Both the position numbers and the translations under genes were made by a program. A DNA stretch of 64,000 nt, taken from assembly GCA_018222985.1 (NCBI GenBank), contig JAAEZG010000004.1, positions 171,453 through 235,452 on the forward strand, written 5' to 3'. The notes beneath the pieces are model-generated. The model was not told the origin of the DNA and did not search any database. It saw only the letters and a list, made by a program, of their open reading frames with translations. Shown piece by piece: positions 54,073 through 64,000 of the stretch. Position 1 is the stretch's first letter; the number at the start of each line of letters is the position of its first letter. The stretch comes from Gammaproteobacteria bacterium (lineage in GTDB: Bacteria > Pseudomonadota > Gammaproteobacteria > Enterobacterales > Alteromonadaceae).

Positions 54073-55785
54073 ATGCCCATTCAGCTACTGCCGATTAGTC
54101 TGGCAAACCAGATAGCGGCCGGCGAAGTGATTGAACGCCCAGCCTCAGTTGTGAAAGAGCTGGTGGAAAACTGCCTAGATGCACAAGCGACTGAAATTAC
54201 GGTCGACATTGAGCAGGGCGGTCGCCGACGTATTCGCGTGCGCGACAACGGCTCGGGCATTCCAAAAGAAGAATTGGCGTTGGCACTAAGTCGGCACGCA
54301 ACCAGCAAAATTAGTTCGCTGGCAGACCTTGAAGCGATTCATAGTTTGGGGTTTCGCGGTGAGGCGCTGGCCAGTATTAGCTCGGTGTCACGTTTAACGC
54401 TTACCGCAAAAACTGAGCAGCAAGAGCAAGCTTGGCAAGCCTGGGTTGAAGGGCGCGACATGCAAGCGGAACTTGCTCCGGCCACTCACCCTGATGGCAC
54501 GACCGTTGACGTACAAGACTTGTTTTTTAACACCCCAGCGCGGCGTAAGTTTTTGCGTACCGATAAAACAGAATTTAGCCACATAGATGAAGTGCTGCGT
54601 CGCATTGCGTTAGCGCGCTTTGATGTGCGTTTTAATTTAGTTCATAACCGTAAACCAGTGCGGCAATATCATGCGGTAACACAGCCTGAAGACTACCTGC
54701 AGCGGGTGGCTCAGGTGTGCGGAAAACCCTTTACCGATGTTGCCGTTGGCGTGGAACAGCAAGCTGGGCCTGTACGCTTGTGGGGCTGGGTAGCGCCGGC
54801 GCATGGGTGTCGACACCAAGCAGATGTACAATATTTTTACGTGAACGGACGAATGATGCGCGACCGCTTGCTCGGGCACGCTGTGCGCCAAGCTTATGGC
54901 GAAACCCTTGGCGATGAGCGAACGCCAACGTTTGTGTTGTATTTGGAATTACCAGCAACCGATGTTGACGTTAACGTGCACCCTGCTAAGCATGAAGTTC
55001 GTTTTCATCAAGCCCGACAAATTCATGACTTCGTGTTGCAGGCCGTGCGTCAAGCGTTGCAGAGCGCAGTTTCGACAGCGAGCGTAACAGCAGCATCTGA
55101 GCAGCCCGAACCAGCAAGTCATGGATACAAGCCAAGCCATGAGGCACTTGCCGCACAAGTGCGCGAATTACAACCGCGCCACAGTTCTATTTTCCCAAGC
55201 CGAGAAGTGCCAGCGCAAGCCGTGACGGCCGTTTCGCAAAGGCCGTTGCCTGAGCAAGCTGCAGGCGTTGCGGCGGTGATTCAGCAGCGGTTCGCGTTGC
55301 TCACACAGCCAAGTTTGAGCCTGCTTGATTTGCAACGTGTGCAGCACCGTTATTTAACGCAGCATATGCAACAGCAATTTAGCGTTGGGCTGGCTGGGCA
55401 ACCGTTATTGGTTCCAGTAAAAATTTCCGAACCGGCGTTGGTCAAACAGCTGACGCAACTTGATGAGAAATTATTAGCGCGCCTAGGTATACGACTAGAA
55501 ATAACAACCGGAAAGGTGCCTTCGGTTACCGTATTACAAGTACCAGCGCCGTTGCGGCAGACTGATATTGTCGCTAGCTTGGCGGACGTTGCGACACACT
55601 TATTACAACACCACAGTGCGGTGGAGTCGCAAGTGCTGCCGTGGTTAGCTAGTCTGGCGGTACAAACCGAGTATTCGACCACACAGGCAGAGCATTGGTG
55701 GCGCTGGTGGCAGGATAACTGCGACGCTAACGCGGCTTGGCTAATACCGATACCGCTGCCGGAATTGCCGGAGGCCTTACGATGA
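54073..55785 (+). CDS. mutL: DNA mismatch repair protein MutL
   Basis: [41 protein letters not shown]. Confidence 0.97.
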   Translation: MPIQLLPISLANQIAAGEVIERPASVVKELVENCLDAQATEITVDIEQGGRRRIRVRDNGSGIPKEELALALSRHATSKISSLADLEAIHSLGFRGEALASISSVSRLTLTAKTEQQEQAWQAWVEGRDMQAELAPATHPDGTTVDVQDLFFNTPARRKFLRTDKTEFSHIDEVLRRIALARFDVRFNLVHNRKPVRQYHAVTQPEDYLQRVAQVCGKPFTDVAVGVEQQAGPVRLWGWVAPAHGCRHQADVQYFYVNGRMMRDRLLGHAVRQAYGETLGDERTPTFVLYLELPATDVDVNVHPAKHEVRFHQARQIHDFVLQAVRQALQSAVSTASVTAASEQPEPASHGYKPSHEALAAQVRELQPRHSSIFPSREVPAQAVTAVSQRPLPEQAAGVAAVIQQRFALLTQPSLSLLDLQRVQHRYLTQHMQQQFSVGLAGQPLLVPVKISEPALVKQLTQLDEKLLARLGIRLEITTGKVPSVTVLQVPAPLRQTDIVASLADVATHLLQHHSAVESQVLPWLASLAVQTEYSTTQAEHWWRWWQDNCDANAAWLIPIPLPELPEALR

Positions 55786-56750
55786 ACCCGCAGGTAAAAC
55801 AACCTTTTGTGATTTGCTTATATGGGCCAACTGCGGCCGGTAAAACTGGGTTAGCGATTGCGTTGACGCAGCACTTGCCGTGCGACATTATTTCGGTAGA
55901 CTCGGCACTTATTTATCGCGGTATGGATATTGGTACGGCCAAACCGACTGCGACCGAGCAAGCTCAAGCGCCGCATCGCTTGATTGATATTTGCGAGCCC
56001 TCGGAAAGTTATTCTGCCGCCCAATTTGCTGCCGATGCACGCCGCGAAATTGACGCAATTATTGCGCGCGGCCGCATTCCGTTATTAGTCGGCGGCACGA
56101 TGCTCTATTTTAAAGCGCTGCTTGAAGGGATGTCTAAACTGCCTGAAGCCAACCCAGAAATTCGCGCCCAACTGCAACAAGAACTTGAGGTACAAGGCGC
56201 GGCTGCTTTGCACCAGCAACTGCAGCAAGTAGACCCAGTCAGTGCTGAGCGAATTCACCAAAACGACCCTCAGCGCTTGCTACGAGCCCTAGAGGTTTAC
56301 CGAATTAGTGGCAAATCGCTCACTGAATTAACGCAACAACGGCATGGCGCTTTGCCGTATCCAGTTATTCAAATGGCCATAGCGCCAAGTGATCGCAAAG
56401 TACTCCATGAACGTATTTCGTTAAGATTTCGTCAAATGTTGGAACAAGGCTTCTTGGATGAGGTCAAACAACTACGACAACAGTCTGATTTACATCTTGA
56501 TTTACCGGCTTTACGCTGTGTCGGGTACCGTCAAGCATGGCAATACTTAGACGGTGAATTTGACGAGAACGAGCTTGTAGACCGCGGTATTTTTGCCACG
56601 CGGCAGCTAGCCAAGCGGCAGTTAACGTGGTTGCGAAAGTGGCCTGGCGTGCATTGGTTAGAAACCGATGCCGATAATTTAGTGGAGCAAGCACTAGCGA
56701 TTTGTGCCGGTGAGCCACAGTTATTTACTCAAGCTGCTCTTGAAAACTAA
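55782..56750 (+). CDS. miaA: tRNA dimethylallyltransferase
   Basis: [32 protein letters not shown]; start ATG 55782 overlaps mutL stop. Confidence 0.96.
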   Translation: MNPQVKQPFVICLYGPTAAGKTGLAIALTQHLPCDIISVDSALIYRGMDIGTAKPTATEQAQAPHRLIDICEPSESYSAAQFAADARREIDAIIARGRIPLLVGGTMLYFKALLEGMSKLPEANPEIRAQLQQELEVQGAAALHQQLQQVDPVSAERIHQNDPQRLLRALEVYRISGKSLTELTQQRHGALPYPVIQMAIAPSDRKVLHERISLRFRQMLEQGFLDEVKQLRQQSDLHLDLPALRCVGYRQAWQYLDGEFDENELVDRGIFATRQLAKRQLTWLRKWPGVHWLETDADNLVEQALAICAGEPQLFTQAALEN

Positions 56751-56894
56751 CAGATTCACCCTATATTCAGTAAAGACTAAAATAAAAAATGACACTGTAA
56801 AAAAGCAGTTCTTAAACTATATTAACAAGTGACTAGCATGAGCGGGCGGTAAGTTGTTGCTGGACACAAACAATAACAAAAAAGGATAATAAGT

Positions 56895-57146
56895 ATGGCT
56901 AAGGGGCAAACGTTACAAGACCCGTTTTTGAATGCGCTTCGCCGTGAGCGTGTGCCGGTTTCGATTTATTTGGTAAACGGAATTAAGTTGCAAGGACAAA
57001 TTGAGTCATTTGATCAATTTGTCATTTTATTGAAAAACACAGTGAGTCAAATGGTTTACAAGCATGCCATTTCAACAGTGGTACCCGCGCGTATTCCACA
57101 AAATTATTTGCCAGTAGCTGAAAGCAGCGAAGAGGCGATTGATTAA
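56895..57146 (+). CDS. hfq: RNA chaperone Hfq
   Basis: [66 protein letters not shown]. Confidence 0.98.
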   Translation: MAKGQTLQDPFLNALRRERVPVSIYLVNGIKLQGQIESFDQFVILLKNTVSQMVYKHAISTVVPARIPQNYLPVAESSEEAID

Positions 57147-57181
57147 TTATATTCACAACAGAATAAAGGAGCAGTGATAGC

Positions 57182-58477
57182 TTGTTTGATAGGTTTGAGA
57201 GTGGTGAACGGGCTATCCTGGTCCACGTTGATTTTCCAGCAGAAATCGATCGTGAAGACCTTTCTGAATTGCAGTTATTAGTATCTTCAGCAGGGGTGGA
57301 AACTCTTGGTGTGGTTACCGCTGCGCGCAGTACCCCAAGTTCAAAATATTTTGTCGGCTCAGGTAAAGCCGAAGAAATCGCCGATCAGGTAAAACTGCTT
57401 GAGGCGAATATCGTTATTTTCAATCATGGTTTAAGCCCCACCCAAGAGCGTAACCTCGAAAAGTTGTGCCAATGCCGAGTGCTTGATCGAACCGGCCTTA
57501 TTCTCGACATATTTGCCCAACGCGCCCGTACCCATGAAGGTAAGTTACAAGTGGAGCTGGCGCAGTTGCGTCATATTTCAACCCGACTGGTACGCGGCTG
57601 GACTCACTTAGAGCGCCAAAAGGGCGGTATTGGTTTGCGTGGTCCGGGTGAAACCCAGCTTGAAACTGACCGCCGTTTAATTCGTGGTCGCATCAAGAAT
57701 ATTCTTGGCCGTTTAGAAAAAGTTCAAAAACAACGTGAACAAGGTCGGCGTGCACGTCAGCGAGCGGAAATACCGACGGTTTCATTAGTGGGGTACACCA
57801 ACGCCGGAAAATCAACACTGTTCAATCGCATGACAGAGTCTGATGTCTATGCGGCCGACCAACTGTTTGCCACGCTAGACCCAACGTTGCGCAAGTTAGA
57901 GTTACCCGACGTAGGGCCAATTATCTTGGCCGACACAGTTGGTTTTATTCGACACTTACCCCATGAATTGGTAGCCGCATTTAAAGCCACGTTGCAAGAA
58001 ACCCAAGAAGCTGATTTGCTGCTGCATGTGATCGACGTTGCTGATGAGCGCCAAGCGGAAAACATCGCTCAAGTACATGACGTGTTGCAAGAAATTGGCG
58101 CCGACGACATACCACAGTTATTGATCTGCAATAAAATAGATAAACTTGCAGACGGTGTTGCGCGTATTGATACCGATGACCAAGGCATGCCGACGCGCGT
58201 ATGGCTGTCAGCACAGTCAGGTATTGGAATTGATTTGTTACAAGATGCGTTAGTAAGACGCTTGCGCCCACAGATGGTTGACGTATGCTTGCGAATTCCG
58301 CCCTCGATGGGCAAATTACGTGGTAAGCTGTATGCCATGAAAAGCGTTACGTCAGAGCAAACCAGTGATGACGGTAAGTTTGCGCTACACGTACGAATGT
58401 CTGCTGTTGACTGGCAGCGTTTGAGTAAGCAAGTCGCCGAAGAGTATGGCGATACTTTGCAAGGCTTTGTAGAATAG
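57182..58477 (+). CDS. hflX: Ribosome-associated GTPase HflX (TTG start)
   Basis: GLRGPGETQLETDRRLI; G-domain SLVGYTNAGKSTLFNRM; between hfq and hflK. Confidence 0.96.
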   Translation: MFDRFESGERAILVHVDFPAEIDREDLSELQLLVSSAGVETLGVVTAARSTPSSKYFVGSGKAEEIADQVKLLEANIVIFNHGLSPTQERNLEKLCQCRVLDRTGLILDIFAQRARTHEGKLQVELAQLRHISTRLVRGWTHLERQKGGIGLRGPGETQLETDRRLIRGRIKNILGRLEKVQKQREQGRRARQRAEIPTVSLVGYTNAGKSTLFNRMTESDVYAADQLFATLDPTLRKLELPDVGPIILADTVGFIRHLPHELVAAFKATLQETQEADLLLHVIDVADERQAENIAQVHDVLQEIGADDIPQLLICNKIDKLADGVARIDTDDQGMPTRVWLSAQSGIGIDLLQDALVRRLRPQMVDVCLRIPPSMGKLRGKLYAMKSVTSEQTSDDGKFALHVRMSAVDWQRLSKQVAEEYGDTLQGFVE

Positions 58478-58531
58478 TTGTAAGCAAAGCGAAAAATAGA
58501 ATTCATAAACTACCCAGAGTTGGAGTAATCA

Positions 58532-59719
58532 ATGGCCTGGAATCAACCGGGAAACGGTAACAACAATGACCGTGATCCATGGAAAAATCAGGGCGGCCGC
58601 GATCAAGGCCCGCCAGATCTCGACGAAGCAATTAAGAACTTGCTTGGCAAGCTTGGGCTTGGTGGTAACAAAGGCAAAGGCGGTGGTAGCAATAAAACTG
58701 GCGGTGGTTTTCCAGCCCGCGGTTTTGGCGTTATTGCCATTATTGCTGTAGCCATCTGGTTTATTGCCGGTTTTTATACGGTAAAAGAAGCTGAGCGTGG
58801 TGTTGTGCTGCGCTTTGGCCAGTATCACAACTTGGTGGAGTCTGGTTTGCATTGGCGCCCATTGTTTGTCGATAGCGTACAAACCGTCGATGTTAGCAAC
58901 GTACAACAGTTTCAGTCAGAAGGCTTTATGCTTACCCAAGACGAAAACGTTGTTCACGTTGAGCTAGACGTGCAGTACCGCATTGTGAACCCGCGCGACT
59001 ATTTGTACGCGGTTGAAAATGCTGACAACAGCTTGGCTCAAGCAACCGACAGTGCGCTGCGTTATGTTGTGGGTCACACCACCATGGACGAAGTGCTGAC
59101 CGTTGGCCGTGAAGCCGTACGCCAGAACACCCTTGAGTTGCTTGAAAATATCATTGCGCCATATCAGCTCGGTATTCAAGTTGTCGATATCAACTTGCTA
59201 CCAGCTCGCCCACCAGAGGCAGTAAAAGACGCATTTGATGATGCTATTGCCGCACAAGAAGATGAGCAACGCTTTATTCGTGAAGCCGAAGCCTATGCGC
59301 GTGAAATTGAGCCGCTAGCCCGTGGTCAGGTGCGTCGTGTGTTACAAGAAGCACAAGCCTACCGTGAGCAAGTGGTGTTAAAAGCACAAGGTGAAGTTGC
59401 TCGATTCAATGAGTTACTGCCGCAGTATAAAGCCGCGCCACAAGTGACTCGTGAGCGTTTATACATTGAAACACTCGAGAAAATTTACAGCAACACTGCC
59501 AAAGTCATGGTAGATGTTGAGGGCAGCAACAACATGATGTATCTGCCGTTAGATAAAATTCTTGAGAAGCAGCGTGCCAGTGAGCAACCTGCGCGAAATG
59601 AAGCATCAAGCACTAATTCGCGCCCAACAGAAAGTGTGCAACCAAGCAGTAGCACCACAACACGCTCTAATAACAGCGGCATTCGCACCAGCGACCGCTT
59701 TAATGATGGCCGGGGGTAA
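58532..59719 (+). CDS. hflK: HflK, FtsH modulator (SPFH)
   Basis: Gly-rich N-terminus MAWNQPGNGNNNDRDPWK; band-7 domain. Confidence 0.96.
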   Translation: MAWNQPGNGNNNDRDPWKNQGGRDQGPPDLDEAIKNLLGKLGLGGNKGKGGGSNKTGGGFPARGFGVIAIIAVAIWFIAGFYTVKEAERGVVLRFGQYHNLVESGLHWRPLFVDSVQTVDVSNVQQFQSEGFMLTQDENVVHVELDVQYRIVNPRDYLYAVENADNSLAQATDSALRYVVGHTTMDEVLTVGREAVRQNTLELLENIIAPYQLGIQVVDINLLPARPPEAVKDAFDDAIAAQEDEQRFIREAEAYAREIEPLARGQVRRVLQEAQAYREQVVLKAQGEVARFNELLPQYKAAPQVTRERLYIETLEKIYSNTAKVMVDVEGSNNMMYLPLDKILEKQRASEQPARNEASSTNSRPTESVQPSSSTTTRSNNSGIRTSDRFNDGRG

Positions 59720-59722
59720 ACG

Positions 59723-60607
59723 ATGAAAAATTTTGTAGCTGTACTTGTAATCGTTGCCGTAGTGTTGGGCTTTTCATCAATTTTTGTGGTGAAAGAAGGC
59801 CAGCGCGCCATTGTCGTGCAATTTGGTAAGGTTCTGCGTGATGCAGAAACGGGCGAACCTGTTGTTTATACGCCAGGTTTGCATTTCAAATTACCTTTTA
59901 TTGAAGACGTTAAACGCCTTGATGCACGGTTTAAAACCTTAGACGGCAACCCAGATCGCTTTGTAACGAGCGAGAAAAAAGACCTGATTGTTGATACGTA
60001 CGTAAAATGGCGTATTTCTGACTTTGCTACTTATTACCTGTCAACCAATGGCGGTAACCAAGCACAAGCGGAAGCCCTTTTAACCCGTCGTGTTAGCAGT
60101 GGATTACGCGCCGAGTTTGGTAGCCGTACCATTAAAGAGATTGTCTCTGGTGAGCGTGATAACCTAATGCGCGAGGCCTTGATTCGTGGCGCTGATAGCG
60201 CTCAAGAACTAGGTATCGAAGTGATTGACGTGCGAGTGATGCAAATTAACTTGCCAACTGAAGTAAGTCAGTCAATCTTCCAGCGTATGCGGGCTGAACG
60301 TCAAGCTGTGGCTATGGAGCACCGCTCTGAAGGTCGCGAGCAGGCAGAGTTCCTGCGTGCTGACGTAGATGCGCGTGTCACCGTTATGTTGGCAGACGCA
60401 GAACGTGAATCACGTGAACTTCGTGGTCAAGGTGACGCAGAAGCTGCAGGCATCTATGCAAACGCCTACAATAAAGACGCTGAGTTCTTCTCGTTTATTC
60501 GTAGCTTGCAAGCTTATGAAAAGAGCTTCGAAGCGGGTAACGACGTCTTGGTGTTAGAGCCGGACAGCGATTTCTTCAAATACTTGAAGCAATCTACAGC
60601 GAATTAA
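59723..60607 (+). CDS. hflC: HflC, FtsH modulator (SPFH)
   Basis: Band-7 domain; downstream of hflK; QRMRAERQAVAMEHRSEGREQAEFLRADVD. Confidence 0.96.
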   Translation: MKNFVAVLVIVAVVLGFSSIFVVKEGQRAIVVQFGKVLRDAETGEPVVYTPGLHFKLPFIEDVKRLDARFKTLDGNPDRFVTSEKKDLIVDTYVKWRISDFATYYLSTNGGNQAQAEALLTRRVSSGLRAEFGSRTIKEIVSGERDNLMREALIRGADSAQELGIEVIDVRVMQINLPTEVSQSIFQRMRAERQAVAMEHRSEGREQAEFLRADVDARVTVMLADAERESRELRGQGDAEAAGIYANAYNKDAEFFSFIRSLQAYEKSFEAGNDVLVLEPDSDFFKYLKQSTAN

Positions 60608-60645
60608 GAGCAAGAGCGATATCAGCTAGTCGATATTGGATATTA

Positions 60646-60676
60646 GAAAAACCCGCGGTTGTTCCGCGGGTTTTTT
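60646..60676 (+). terminator. Rho-independent terminator after hflC
   Basis: AAAAACCCGCGG-ttgtt-CCGCGGGTTTTTT, 9+ bp GC-rich stem with T6. Confidence 0.93.
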
Positions 60677-60692
60677 GTGTTTAAGCTCTAGC

Positions 60693-60734
60693 GAATAACG
60701 AATAACGAATAACGAATAACGAATAACGAGCAAC
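60693..60734. repeat. Heptanucleotide tandem repeat (GAATAAC)x5 plus one degenerate unit
   Basis: Five perfect copies of GAATAAC (60693-60727) then GAGCAAC, 6 bp upstream of the ATG at 60740. Confidence 0.95.
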
Positions 60735-60739
60735 GAACT

Positions 60740-63281
<2,542 letters not shown>

Positions 63282-63370
63282 CCAAACGGACCGTAAAAGC
63301 TAAAAAAAATGCGTTTTACTATTGCATCATCAAAATCGATACAATAGAATGCGCTCCACCTAACCGGGGT

Positions 63371-63446
<76 letters not shown>

Positions 63447-63463
63447 TTTTAAAATCTGGTTTT

Positions 63464-63548
63464 GGAGGGGTTCCCGAGCGGTCAAAGGGATCAGACTGTA
63501 AATCTGACGGCTCAGCCTTCGCAGGTTCGAATCCTGCCCCCTCCACCA
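63464..63548 (+). tRNA. tRNA-Tyr(GTA)
   Basis: ggagggg...cccctccacca, anticodon GTA, long variable arm (class II), encoded CCA. Confidence 0.96.
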
Positions 63549-63614
63549 ATTTTTAGCATGGTCATGCGAATGCGGTGAGTCCAGAATGGTTTGAGGTGGC
63601 CCGATTCAAGGCAT

Positions 63615-63689
<75 letters not shown>

Positions 63690-63704
63690 ATAATCTGTAT
63701 TTGT

Positions 63705-63780
63705 GCTGATATAGCTCAGTTGGTAGAGCGCACCCTTGGTAAGGGTGAGGTCGGCGGTTCAAATCCGCCTATCAGCACCA
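63705..63780 (+). tRNA. tRNA-Thr(GGT)
   Basis: gctgata...tatcagcacca, anticodon loop ttGGTaa. Confidence 0.96.
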
Positions 63781-63864
63781 CGTATCTGGCCAAACTCTCC
63801 CCTTGTCTCGTCTCGCTAAATTCGGCATAATCGCCGGCTAATGATTTTCAATTGTTGGTGTTAA

Positions 63865-64000
<136 letters not shown>

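Overview
This 64 kb window is a gene-dense gammaproteobacterial chromosome segment. Gene content and order look like Idiomarinaceae/Alteromonadales; that is inference, no database search was run. Most of it is core genome: lexA-sulA-like, plsB, ubiAC, glpEG, tdh-kbl, coaD, pckA, fabR-like/desaturase, tex-greB, ompR-envZ, sthA, nudE-cysQ, yheU/yheS/yheV, queG, nnr-tsaE-amiB-mutL-miaA-hfq-hflX-hflK-hflC, purA, and a Thr-Tyr-Gly-Thr tRNA cluster leading into tuf. The most interesting part is a signalling island at about 26.1-38.1 kb. It contains a complete Wsp-like alternative chemosensory operon (CheW, CheR-TPR, CheW, MCP, CheA-REC, CheB). The terminal output protein is not a WspR-type REC-GGDEF cyclase but REC-GAF-LOV-(degenerate GGDEF)-EAL, with a canonical photoactive-type LOV cysteine motif (GKNCRMLQ). 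Divergent from this operon is an RsbQ-like alpha/beta hydrolase translationally coupled to a PAS-GGDEF diguanylate cyclase. The hydrolase is split by a one-base frameshift in an A8 tract. Other notable items are a decayed motA-motB chimera with at least three deletion scars, two FabR/DesT-like operators, a hipBA module with TATCC/GGATA operator half-sites, tandem perfect LexA boxes, and a heptanucleotide repeat abutting a start codon.
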